Assembly (NCBI GenBank): GCA_018401555.1
Contig: JAGYKP010000092.1
Span: 1-64,000 of the forward strand
Direction of reading: 5' to 3'
DNA from: Halomonas sp.
GTDB lineage: Bacteria > Pseudomonadota > Gammaproteobacteria > Pseudomonadales > Halomonadaceae
Length of the DNA: 64,000 bases
In this document: piece by piece, positions 38,006 through 47,139 of the stretch
Position numbering within the stretch: position 1 is the first letter of the stretch
Layout of the letters: every line of letters starts with the position of its first letter
Made by a program: the position numbers and the translations under genes
Notes under the pieces: generated by a model
Told to the model about the DNA's origin: nothing
Database searches by the model: none
What the model saw: only the letters and a program-made list of their open reading frames with translations

Positions 38006-38911
38006 TCAGAGGTCCTCCTTTCTTGCCGGAATCAGGTCCTCGCGGCTGAGTCCCAACGGCAGCAGCAGGGCGCCCGAGACATAGATGGAGGAGTAGGTAC
38101 CCACCACCACGCCGATGATCAGGGCGATGGCGAAGCCCTCGATCATGTCGCCACCCAACGCCAGCAGCGCCACCAGCACCAGCAGGGTGGTACCCGAGGT
38201 GGCCAGGGTGCGTGACAGGGTCTGGTTGAGCGATTCGTTGAAGATCGCCGGCATGTCGTCGATGCGTGACTTGCGGATATTCTCGCGGATGCGGTCGTAG
38301 ACCACGATGGTGTCGTTGAGCGAGTAGCCGATCACCGCCAGCACCGCGGCCAGCACGGTGAGGTCGAACTCGATCTGGAACAGCGAGAAGATTCCCACCA
38401 CGATGATCACGTCATGCAGCAGCGCCAGCAGTGCGCCGATGGCGAACTTGTACTGGAAGCGGAAGGCCACGTAGAGCATCACGATGCCCAGCGCGACCAG
38501 CAGGCCCAGCCCGCTCTGGTCGCGGAGCTGGTCGCCCACCTGGGCGCCGACGAACTCGGCGCGCACCAGGTCGACCTCCTCGCCACTGCGGCGCAGCAGC
38601 TCCACCACGCGGTCGCCCACGTCGGCATCGAAGGCCTGCTGCAGGCGGATCAGCACCTCGTTGGCGGCCCCGAAGGTCTGCACCGAGACATCGCGGAACT
38701 CCGCGCCCTCCAGGGTCTGGCGCACCGCGTCCAGGGAGGGCGCCACGGCGTAGCGCACCTCCACCAGGGTTCCGCCGGTGAAGTCCAGGCCCAGGTTGAG
38801 CTGCTGGAGCAGCAGCGCGACGACCGACGCCAGGATCAGCAGGCCGGAGACCGCGAAGGCGATCTTCCGCTTGCCCATGAAGTCTAGCTGTCTATTGACC
38901 AGGGTTTTCAT
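38006..38911 (-). CDS. secF: Protein translocase subunit SecF
   Basis: The 301-residue inner-membrane protein partners SecD in the Sec translocon, using the proton gradient to pull secreted chains through. It shows six helices, LGLDFTGGTLVEVRY near residue 35, and VIGYSLNDTIVVYDRIREN near 200, both SecF hallmarks. The start codes MKTLVNRQLDFMG. It lies 9 bases after secD and ends the minus-strand operon. The frame is intact and the length typical. Confidence 0.95.
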   Translation of the reverse strand: MKTLVNRQLDFMGKRKIAFAVSGLLILASVVALLLQQLNLGLDFTGGTLVEVRYAVAPSLDAVRQTLEGAEFRDVSVQTFGAANEVLIRLQQAFDADVGDRVVELLRRSGEEVDLVRAEFVGAQVGDQLRDQSGLGLLVALGIVMLYVAFRFQYKFAIGALLALLHDVIIVVGIFSLFQIEFDLTVLAAVLAVIGYSLNDTIVVYDRIRENIRKSRIDDMPAIFNESLNQTLSRTLATSGTTLLVLVALLALGGDMIEGFAIALIIGVVVGTYSSIYVSGALLLPLGLSREDLIPARKEDL

Positions 38912-38920
38912 GATTACCTC

Positions 38921-40771
38921 TCAGATCCAGAGCTTCTTGACCGGCTTGCCGCCGTAGGCGAGGTTCACCATGGCGCGGGTCACCAGCAGGGCGGTGAACA
39001 GCGAGGTGAGGATGCCCAGCGACAGGGTCACGGCGAAGCCCTTGACCGGTCCGGTGCCGATCGAGAACAGGATCACCGCCACCAGCAGGGTGGTGATGTT
39101 GGCGTCGACGATGGAGGTGAAGGCGCGCTCGTAGCCGGCGTGTATCGCCTGCTGTACCGACAGCCCGCCGCGCAGCTCCTCGCGTATCCGCTCGAAGATC
39201 AGCACGTTGGCGTCCACCGCCATGCCCAGCGTCAGCACGATGCCGGCGATGCCGGGCAGCGTGAGGGTGGCACCGAGCAGCGACATCGCCGCCACCAGCA
39301 GGGTCAGGTTGAGCGCCAGGGCCAGGTTGGCAAAGATGCCGAACACCTTGTAGCGGATCAGCATGAACAGCACCACCAGCAGCAGGCCAATCTGCACCGA
39401 CATCACGCCACGCTCGATGTTCTCGGCACCCAGGCTCGGGCCGATGGTGCGCTCCTGCACGAAGTAGATCGGCGCGGCCAGCGAGCCCGAGCGCAGCAGC
39501 AGGGAGAGCTCCGCCGCCTCGGTGGGCGAGTCGAGCCCGGTGATGCGGAAGCTGTTGCCCAGTGCGCTCTGGATGGTGGCCAGGCTGATGATGCCGCGCT
39601 CGGTGTAGGCGTCGCGGACCACCGTCTCCTCACCGTCGACCACTTCCACGCTGTCGCGGGTCTTGTGCTCGATATAGACCACCGCCATGTTGCGGCCGAT
39701 GTTGGTGCGGGTGGCACGGTTCATCAGGGTGCCGCCGGTGCCGTCCAGGTCGATGTTGACCTGGGGGCGGCCGTTCTCGTCGAAGCTGCGGTTGGCGTTG
39801 GAGACCTGATCACCGGTGATGATCACGTCACGCATCAGGTCGGCACTGCGCGACTCCTGGTTGCGGAACGTGAAGCTCTCGGTTTCGCTGTCGGGCGCGT
39901 CGGGGCGTGCCTCGAGGCGGAACTCCAGGTTGGCGGTGGCGCCGACGATGCGCTTGGCTTCGGCCGTGTCCTGCACGCCGGGCAGCTCCACCACGATGCG
40001 ATCCGGCCCCTGGCGCTGTACCAGAGGCTCCGCCACGCCCAGCTCGTTCACCCGGTTGCGCAGGGTGGTGAGGTTCTGGTTGATGGCGTAGTCCTGGATC
40101 TCGTTGACCGCCTGGTCGGTGAGCGTCATGGCCAGGGCGGCACCGCGACCATCACCCTGGTTCTCGTACTGGAAGTCGGGGAACTCACGGCTGATCAGGC
40201 TGCGGGCGGTATCGCGGTCCTCGGCATCGGTGAAGGTCAGCGTCAGGATGCGCCCGTCGATCTGGGTGTCGCGGTAGCGGATGCGCTCGTCGCGCAGCAG
40301 CTCGCGCATGGCGCTGGCGTTGACCTCCAGGCGCTGGCTCACGGCGGCCTCCATGTCCACTTCCAGCAGGAAGTGCACGCCGCCGCGCAGGTCGAGGCCC
40401 AGGGTCATCGGTGAGGCGGAGAGCGACTGCAGCCATTCGGGGGTCGACTCGGCCAGGTTGAGCGCTACCACATACTCCTCGCCGAGCATGGCGGCGACGC
40501 GGTCGCGGGCGGCTAGCTGGGCGTCGGGATTGCGCAGGCGCAGCAGGGTGCTGGTCTGGCTGCGTTCGACGTCCTTGATCTCGATGCCGGCATCGTCCAG
40601 GGACGACTGGATACGCTCGAGCTGGCGCTCATCGACGGTGGCGTCACCGCGCTCGCTGCTGATCTGGATCGCCGGGTCTTCCGGGAAGAGGTTGGGCAGC
40701 GAGTAGACCAGGCCGACGAGCAGGACGATGAGTATCAGCAGATACTTCCACAGGGGATAACGGTTGAGCAT
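38921..40771 (-). CDS. secD: Protein translocase subunit SecD
   Basis: This 616-residue inner-membrane protein has a first helix (KYLLILIVLLVGLVYSLPN), a large periplasmic P1 domain with LGLDLRGGVHFLLEV near residue 123, and five C-terminal helices with AGIVLTLGMAVDANVLIFER and VKGFAVTLSLGILTSLFTA. It acts with SecF and YajC. An intact reading frame of 1.85 kb in a region otherwise rich in indels is worth noting. About 145 bases with two hairpins separate it from yajC. Confidence 0.95.
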   Translation of the reverse strand: MLNRYPLWKYLLILIVLLVGLVYSLPNLFPEDPAIQISSERGDATVDERQLERIQSSLDDAGIEIKDVERSQTSTLLRLRNPDAQLAARDRVAAMLGEEYVVALNLAESTPEWLQSLSASPMTLGLDLRGGVHFLLEVDMEAAVSQRLEVNASAMRELLRDERIRYRDTQIDGRILTLTFTDAEDRDTARSLISREFPDFQYENQGDGRGAALAMTLTDQAVNEIQDYAINQNLTTLRNRVNELGVAEPLVQRQGPDRIVVELPGVQDTAEAKRIVGATANLEFRLEARPDAPDSETESFTFRNQESRSADLMRDVIITGDQVSNANRSFDENGRPQVNIDLDGTGGTLMNRATRTNIGRNMAVVYIEHKTRDSVEVVDGEETVVRDAYTERGIISLATIQSALGNSFRITGLDSPTEAAELSLLLRSGSLAAPIYFVQERTIGPSLGAENIERGVMSVQIGLLLVVLFMLIRYKVFGIFANLALALNLTLLVAAMSLLGATLTLPGIAGIVLTLGMAVDANVLIFERIREELRGGLSVQQAIHAGYERAFTSIVDANITTLLVAVILFSIGTGPVKGFAVTLSLGILTSLFTALLVTRAMVNLAYGGKPVKKLWI

Positions 40772-40838
40772 GCGGGCCCTGTCCTAGGTAGCTGGCGATA
40801 GGTTGCTGAAACAGCAGGGAAGCTGACGCGATCACGCC

Positions 40839-40903
40839 TCGACCGCCGCCGGCGAGTGCCGACGGCGGTCGAAGGTCGGCCCCGCCGACTGGACGCGGGG
40901 CCG
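40839..40903 (-). terminator. Two tandem hairpins between yajC and secD
   Basis: The first hairpin (40839-40872) has a 15-bp stem with one mismatch and a four-base loop. The second (40877-40903) has a perfect 9-bp stem CGGCCCCGC / GCGGGGCCG. Neither has a T-run. They probably lower or stabilise transcripts between yajC and secD. Confidence 0.5.
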
Positions 40904-40916
40904 GACAGGGCACGGG

Positions 40917-41249
40917 TCAGATGGACTTGATGGTGCCCTTGGGCAGCACGGCGGCCACGGCGCTCTTCTGCACGTTGACCTGGGTGCCCTCGGCGATCTC
41001 CATGGCCAGGAACTCGCTGTCGTCGCTGACCTTGGTGATACGTCCCAGCATGCCGCCCCCGATGACCACCTCGTCACCCTTGGAGAGGCCGGCGATGAGC
41101 TGCTTGTGCTGCTTGGCACGCTTGGCCTGGGGGCGCCACAGCAGGAAGTAGAAGATGGCAACGAAGCCGACCAGCATGACGATCTGGGCGATGCCACCGC
41201 CGGCGGGGGCGTCCTGGGCGTAGGCCGGCGCGATGAAGAAATCCAGCAT
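40917..41249 (-). CDS. yajC: Sec translocon accessory protein YajC
   Basis: The 110-residue protein has one helix (IVMLVGFVAIFYFLLWRPQ) near residues 20-38, followed by the YajC motif KGDEVVIGGGMLGRI and a short beta-rich cytoplasmic domain ending VLPKGTIKSI. It binds SecDF. ATG 41249 is chosen because CCAGGAGACC lies upstream and MLDFFIAPAYAQ is the usual start. It stands between tgt and secD in the common queA-tgt-yajC-secD-secF order. Confidence 0.94.
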   Translation of the reverse strand: MLDFFIAPAYAQDAPAGGGIAQIVMLVGFVAIFYFLLWRPQAKRAKQHKQLIAGLSKGDEVVIGGGMLGRITKVSDDSEFLAMEIAEGTQVNVQKSAVAAVLPKGTIKSI

Positions 41250-41355
41250 GGATGTGGGTCTCCTGGTTGGGATGGGTAAGGGGGTCTGCCGCGCCATCGC
41301 GGGGCAGTGGCAACCGGTACCGCGCCCTCAGAGAGCGGAGCGGTACCGGTGGCTG

Positions 41356-42490
<1,135 letters not shown>

Positions 42491-42503
42491 GATCGGTCTC
42501 GGG

Positions 42504-43538
42504 TCAGGAACGCTGGCGGGTCAGGAACATGGCATCGCCATAGCTGAAGAAGGCGTAGCGCTCGGCCACCGCCTCGCGATAGGCGGCCAGGGTGGTGTCA
42601 TAGCCGGCGAAGGAGGCCACCAGCATCAGCAGGGTGGACTCCGGCAGGTGGAAGTTGGTGATCAGGGCGTCCACGCAGCGCCACTGGTAGCCGGGGTAGA
42701 TGAAGATGTCGGTCTCGCCGCGGTAGGGAGCGATCTCGCCGGCCGCGTCGGTGGCGCTCTCCAGGCAGCGCACGCTGGTGGTGCCCACGGCGATCACGCG
42801 GCGGCCTGCGGCCCGTGCGGCGCGCACCTGCTCGCAGGTGGCCTCGTCCACCTCCAGCCACTCGCTGTGCATCTGGTGCTCTCGGATATCGTCGACGCGC
42901 ACCGGCTGGAAGGTGCCGGCGCCCACATGCAGGGTGACGAAGGCGCGCTCGACACCCTTCTCGGCAAGTGCGGCGAGCAGCGGCTCGTCGAAGTGCAGCC
43001 CCGCGGTGGGGGCGGCCACCGCGCCGTCGCGCCGCGCATAGACGGTCTGGTAGCGTTCACGGTCGCTGCGCTCGTCGTCGCGGTCGATATAGGGCGGCAG
43101 CGGCATATGGCCGTGGCGCTCGAGGAGTTCGATCAGCGGGATGTCGCCGAGGAAGCGCAACTCGAACAGGGCGTCGCGGCGTCCCTCCACCACGGCACGC
43201 ACATCGCCCTCGAAGATCAGCTCGGTGCCGGGCCTGGGGGACTTGCTGGAGCGCAGGTGGGCCAGGCCGCGGTGGGCATCCAGGGGGCGCTCGAGCAGCA
43301 TCTCCACCTTGCCGCCGCTGGCCTTGTGGCCGTGCAGCCGCGCCGGGATCACCCGGGTGTCGTTGAACACCAGCAGGTCGCCTGGCTCGAGGAGCTCGAG
43401 CAGGTCCGGGAAGCGACGGTGGCTCAGCGTGCCGCTCGTGCCGTCCACGCACAGCAGCCGGCAGTCGGTGCGCTGCTCGGAGGGGTAGCGGGCGATCAGC
43501 TCGTCGGGAAGCTCGAAATGGAAGTCGGCGCGCTGCAT
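42504..43538 (-). CDS. queA: S-adenosylmethionine:tRNA ribosyltransferase-isomerase
   Basis: The 344-residue enzyme makes epoxyqueuosine on tRNA from preQ1-34 and the ribosyl part of SAM. It matches QueA along its length: [14 protein letters not shown] at the start, [16 protein letters not shown] near residue 55, [17 protein letters not shown] near 170, and TSVRCLESA and [19 protein letters not shown] toward the end. ATG 43538 is chosen because the homologues begin MxxxDFxFELP; the frame is open further upstream. It is the first gene of the queA-tgt-yajC-secDF run, just divergent from the tRNA promoter. Confidence 0.94.
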   Translation of the reverse strand: MQRADFHFELPDELIARYPSEQRTDCRLLCVDGTSGTLSHRRFPDLLELLEPGDLLVFNDTRVIPARLHGHKASGGKVEMLLERPLDAHRGLAHLRSSKSPRPGTELIFEGDVRAVVEGRRDALFELRFLGDIPLIELLERHGHMPLPPYIDRDDERSDRERYQTVYARRDGAVAAPTAGLHFDEPLLAALAEKGVERAFVTLHVGAGTFQPVRVDDIREHQMHSEWLEVDEATCEQVRAARAAGRRVIAVGTTSVRCLESATDAAGEIAPYRGETDIFIYPGYQWRCVDALITNFHLPESTLLMLVASFAGYDTTLAAYREAVAERYAFFSYGDAMFLTRQRS

Positions 43539-43611
43539 GCGGTTCGGGGTCCGGTGGTTTCTGGCAAGCCGCCTAGGATACCGGCTCGCTGGCGCGAAGT
43601 CAGGCCCGAGA

Positions 43612-43639
43612 TTGACCTGCCGGGCGGCCCACGTATAAT
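43612..43639 (+). promoter_or_regulatory. Sigma-70 promoter of tRNA-Leu
   Basis: TTGACC (43612-43617), a 16-base spacer and a perfect TATAAT (43634-43639) are followed by the GC-rich discriminator GCTCGCGCG, as in stringently controlled stable RNA genes. Transcription should begin a few bases before the tRNA at 43651. Confidence 0.88.
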
Positions 43640-43650
43640 GCTCGCGCGTT

Positions 43651-43738
43651 GCCGGCGTGGCGGAATTGGTAGACGCAGCGGATTCAAAATCCGCCGGGTG
43701 CAAGCCCTTGTCGGTTCGAGTCCAGACCGCCGGTACCA
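43651..43738 (+). tRNA. tRNA-Leu(CAA)
   Basis: The 88-base gene has acceptor GCCGGCG pairing with CGCCGGT (one G-U), an anticodon stem-loop GCGGA-TTCAAAA-TCCGC with anticodon CAA, a long variable arm as leucine tRNAs have, TTCGAGT in the T loop, and an encoded CCA. The T stem pairs perfectly as GTCGG/CCGAC only if the A at 43724 is ignored. That extra base would be an unusual bulge and is probably a sequence error. Confidence 0.92.
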
Positions 43739-43755
43739 GCCCCTATGTCCCAGTC

Positions 43756-43796
43756 CAGATGGCCGCCTGAGTTGACATAACTCGGGCGGCCATCTG
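43756..43796. terminator. Strong terminator after tRNA-Leu
   Basis: An 18-bp stem (CAGATGGCCGCCTGAGTT with AACTCGGGCGGCCATCTG, one T-G pair) and loop GACAT lies 18 bases after the tRNA. It can also serve the minus-strand ExoD gene ending at 43818. Confidence 0.88.
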
Positions 43797-43817
43797 CTGT
43801 AGGCACCCCAGGGGCGC

Positions 43818-44415
43818 TTACCCCACCACGCTCACCACCACGATGGCCAGGGTGGTGCCGGTCAGCAGGTAGCCCGCCAGGGCGAAGAGGCCGTCGTCGG
43901 CGAGCAGTGCCAGGCCGAACAGGGTCAGTGCGAGGCCGGCGCCGTTGGCGCTGAACGGGATGAACTCCATGGGCGGCATGGCCAGCGCGATCACCAGGCA
44001 GATCAGGGCCACGGCGAAATGAGCCGGCGGGCGGGTGAGCGCCGTCAGGCGTTGATGCAGCAGGCGGTCCGTCCAGGCCGCCGGGCGCTCCAGCCAGGCC
44101 AGCACGCGATGGAAGCGCGGCCGTGACACCCGGCGCTGCAGCAGCCAGTGCGGCAGCCAGATGCTGCGTCGCCCGGCCGAGCAGCTGGCTGCTACGCGAG
44201 CAGCACCAGGCTGGCCATCAGCGTCGGCACCCCCGGGATGTCGCCGACCAGCGGTGCCAGGGTCACCAGGCCGGCGAGCAGCAGGAAGGGGCAAAGCTGC
44301 GCCGGCCGACCGCCTCCAGGATGGCGCCGAGGCTGACGCTGGAGTCTCGATATCCGGCATGCCTGACCCGCTCCAGCAGGGCGCTCAGGCTGGTCGGCCC
44401 CCGCTCAGCGGCCAC
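43818..44415 (-). CDS. ExoD-family membrane protein (frameshifts)
   Basis: The protein of about 199 residues matches the ExoD (exopolysaccharide synthesis) family. Its N-terminal half shows SALLERVRHAGYRDSSVSLGAIL and GRRSFAP in one frame. The C-terminal half shows RPPAHFAVALICLVIALAMPPMEFIPFSANGAG-like hydrophobic segments in another, ending AIVVVSVVG. Breaks lie near 44290 and 44195. The likely start is GTG 44415, overlapping the preceding small gene by 11 bases, which suggests translational coupling. ExoD of Sinorhizobium affects exopolysaccharide and alkali tolerance; the mechanism is unknown. Confidence 0.72.
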
Positions 44416-44560
44416 GTCGGCGACGCGTGACCAGCAGCAGGATCCCCAGCAGTACCAGCACGGGACCAACGAAGCCGGCCGGGCTGGCCGCCTGCCAGCC
44501 CACGATGGGCAGCAGCACGCCGAGGCCGATCATCAACCAGGCGAAGAGTCGAACCGACAT
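44405..44560 (-). CDS. Small two-helix membrane protein (51 residues)
   Basis: From ATG 44560 the frame gives VRLFAWLMIGLGVLLPIVG, a short linker QAASPAG, FVGPVLVLLGILLLV and a basic end TRRRRGR, stop TGA at 44405-44407. The layout is two membrane helices with a positive tail. ACGGAG precedes the start. The stop overlaps the likely GTG start of the ExoD gene. Family and function are not recognised; the two may act together in the membrane. Confidence 0.6.
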   Translation of the reverse strand: MSVRLFAWLMIGLGVLLPIVGWQAASPAGFVGPVLVLLGILLLVTRRRRGR

Positions 44561-44676
44561 GGGGCACTCCGTAGCAAAGGGGGCTCCAGTCTAGCCGCTG
44601 GCGAAGGGGGCTGCAGCCCGGGGTAGACCGACAGGGCTGTTGCGCCGTCGCGGGATGTCGTATGGTGGTGGTTCAC

Positions 44677-44712
44677 AGTCCTTCGCCCGCTTGCGGGTGG
44701 AGGGCTGTTTTC
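44677..44712 (+). terminator. Terminator-like hairpin in the rnk leader
   Basis: CAGTCCTTCGCCCG pairs with CGGGTGGAGGGCTG (14 bp, four G-T pairs, loop CTTG), followed by TTTTC. It lies 55 bases before rnk in a divergent gap of 206 bases, so no upstream gene reads into it. It may be an attenuator or leader structure for rnk. Confidence 0.55.
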
Positions 44713-44766
44713 GTTGGATACCACGATAAGCGTACAAACAGCGTTTATCAGCGTTCAGGAGGTGCC

Positions 44767-45180
44767 ATGCAGTCCCGTCCCCCGCTCATCATCAACCGGC
44801 TCGATGCCGATCGTCTGCAGCGCCTGATCGATGAGGCCAGCGACAAGGACCTCTTCGTGGCCGATGCCCTCGAGCAGGAGCTCGAGCGCGGCGAGGTGGT
44901 CGATCCCGAAGAGATACCCGAGGATGTGGTCAGCATGAACAGCCGCGTCCAGTTCACCGACCTGGCCCGCGGGCGTCAGATGATTCGCACCCTGGTCTAT
45001 CCCCGCTCGCTGGCCGATGTGGAAGATGCCATCTCGGTGATGGCGCCGGTGGGCGCCGGCCTGATCGGCATGCGGGTCGGCGATACCATCGACTGGCCGC
45101 TGCCCGATGGTGGCCAGGTCCACCTGCGTGTGGATGCCATCCTGTGGCAGCCCGAGCGCGAGAAGCAGTACCACCGCTGA
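44767..45180 (+). CDS. rnk: Nucleoside diphosphate kinase regulator Rnk
   Basis: The 137-residue protein has a short N-terminal coiled region (RLDADRLQRLIDEAS) and a GreA/GreB-type C-terminal domain, with VVSMNSRVQFTDL, TLVYPRSLAD and ISVMAPVGAGLIGMRVGD. Rnk binds RNA polymerase but lacks the long GreA coiled coil. CAGGAGG lies 6 bases before ATG 44767. The LysE-family gene follows 10 bases after the stop. Confidence 0.88.
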   Translation: MQSRPPLIINRLDADRLQRLIDEASDKDLFVADALEQELERGEVVDPEEIPEDVVSMNSRVQFTDLARGRQMIRTLVYPRSLADVEDAISVMAPVGAGLIGMRVGDTIDWPLPDGGQVHLRVDAILWQPEREKQYHR

Positions 45181-45190
45181 GGACACCGAC

Positions 45191-45810
45191 ATGCCCCTAT
45201 CCCTGTGGCTCTCCCTGGCGGCGGTATGTGCCATGGGCGCCATGTCCCCGGGTCCCAGCCTGGCCATGGTGCTGCGCCACACCCTGGGCGGCGGGCGTGC
45301 CCCGGGTGTCGTGGCGGGGCTCTCCCATGCTCTGGGAGTCGGCTTCTATGCGCTGCTGACCGTGTGGGGGCTGGGGCGTTGATCGTGCGCCAGCCCATGC
45401 TGTTCCAGGTCATCACCTGGGGCGGTGCGGCGTACCTGGCCTGGCTGGGTATCAGGGCGCTGCGTGCCGGTCGCGGAGGCGCCCTGCAGGCCGATGTGGC
45501 GACCACCACGCGGCGTCAGGCGGCCCGCGACGGCGTGCTGGTGGCACTCGGCAACCCCAAGCTGATCCTGTTCTTCATCGCCCTGCTCAGCCAGTTCGTC
45601 ACGCCCGACATGACCCTCGCCGGCCAGGCGCTGATCGTGCTCACCGCCATGGTGATCGACGGCGCCTGGTATGTGCTGGTGGCCCTGGGGCTCTCCCACT
45701 CCCGGGTCCTGCCCTGGCTGCAGGCCCACGCCCACTGGATCAACCGCGCCACCGGTATACTGCTGCTGGCACTGGCGGCGCGGGTGGTCAGCGGGCCGCT
45801 GCTCGCCTGA
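45191..45810 (+). CDS. LysE/RhtB-family amino acid exporter (one frameshift)
   Basis: This inner-membrane exporter of about 206 residues shows CAMGAMSPGPSLAMVLRHTL near the start, a LysE-family hallmark, then LGVGFYALLTVWGLG. After a shift near 45378 come LVALGNPKLILFFIALLSQF and a last helix ATGILLLALAARVV. Five to six helices are present. Members export homoserine, threonine or other amino acids; the substrate here cannot be told. It probably shares an operon with rnk. Confidence 0.82.
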
Positions 45811-45909
45811 ACGGTGGGCTCCAGCGTTGACGAAGCGCGGCCGGCACGCCTGTGAAGGGTCGGAAGGAGTGATAGGCTCGGTGCTGAACCCGCCGTGCAG
45901 ATCCTGCCG

Positions 45910-47139
45910 ATGAAAGAGTCGTCACGGGCGCCACAGGCGCTCGCCCTGGTACTGGAAGCGGACATGGAGGTGGCCGCAGTGCTCTCCCTGCAGCTGGAGG
46001 TGCTGGGCCTGGAGAGCCGCTACTATCGCCACTCCACGCACCTGCTCGAGGAGGTGACCAGGCGCCCCCCGCAGCTGGTGGTCATGGGCCTGGAGGTGGG
46101 CAGCGAGGATGCCATCGCCCTGCTGCGTCGCCTGGCAGCGACCGGCTACCGGGGGTGGGTGCTGCTGCTCTCCGGCGTGGAGCGCAAGATAGCGCGCATC
46201 GCCGAGCGTGTGGGGCAGACCCTGGGCCTGCATATGCTGGGCTGCCTCGACAAGCCCATGCGCCTGGCCGACCTGCGCCGCTGCCTGGGCAACCTGCGGG
46301 TGGGGCGCGAACCGCCCGCCGAAGTCGACGGTGAGCCGCCATTCTCCTGCGAGGAGCTGGACCTGGCCCTCAAGCGGCGCGAGCTGACGCTTCACTACCA
46401 GCCCCAGTTCGAGCTCTCCTCCGGGCGCCTGAGTGGCGTGGAGGCGCTGGTGCGCTGGGCGCATCCCGAGCTGGGGCTGATCGGTCCCGCGGGCTTCCTG
46501 CCGCTGCTGACACCCGAGCAGGGCAAGCGGTTGACCCGCCGCGTGCTGGAGATGGCCCTGCGCGATGCGGACATCTGGCATCGCGAGGGCGTCATGCCGT
46601 CGCTATCGGTGAACGTGACCCCCGATGACCTGATGTGTCCCGGACCTGCTGGCGCTGACCCGGCACCGCCGGCCCCGGTGACCCGCCGCTGGTGCTGGAG
46701 GTGACCGAGACCGCCGCGATGCACGATGACCTGCTGGGCAGCGAGGTCGCCGCCCGCCTCTGCCTGGGTGGGCTGGAGGTCTCGGTGGACGACTTCGGAA
46801 TCGGCTTCTCGTCGCTGTCACGACTGCAGCTGCTGCCGATCAGCGAGCTCAAGATCGATCGCAGCTTCGTGCGCCACCTGCACGAGGAGTCCCAGGATGC
46901 CGCCATCGTCGAGGCGGTCGCGCTGCTGGGGCGCAGGCTCGGCATCCGGGTGGTGGCCGAGGGGGTCGAGGACCCGGGAGTGCTGGCGCTGCTCGATCGC
47001 TTCGGCTGCACCCATGTGCAGGGCTTCGGCCTGGGCCGGCCGATGCCCGCCAGGGGATATCCTGGAGCTGGGGGCCACTCAGGACGCGATGCGTTTCAGT
47101 ACCTCCGCCACGGGTGAGCCGCTGGGCAGCACGCCATAG
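45910..47139 (+). CDS. EAL-domain c-di-GMP phosphodiesterase with degenerate receiver (frameshifts)
   Basis: This protein of about 410 residues has an N-terminal receiver-like domain (residues 10-130). The usual phospho-acceptor Asp is replaced (VVMGLEVG), while the conserved Lys is kept (CLDKPM). The EAL domain follows: EALVRWAHPELG, SVNVTPDD, then, after a break near 46640, LEVTETAA, VDDFGIGFSSL, LKIDRSFV and VVAEGVED. These metal-binding residues suggest an active phosphodiesterase that splits c-di-GMP. A second break lies near 47055, so the end (47139, or 47117) is approximate; it overlaps the opposite acyl-CoA dehydrogenase gene. ATG 45910 is chosen, with GTG 45895 possible. Confidence 0.8.
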
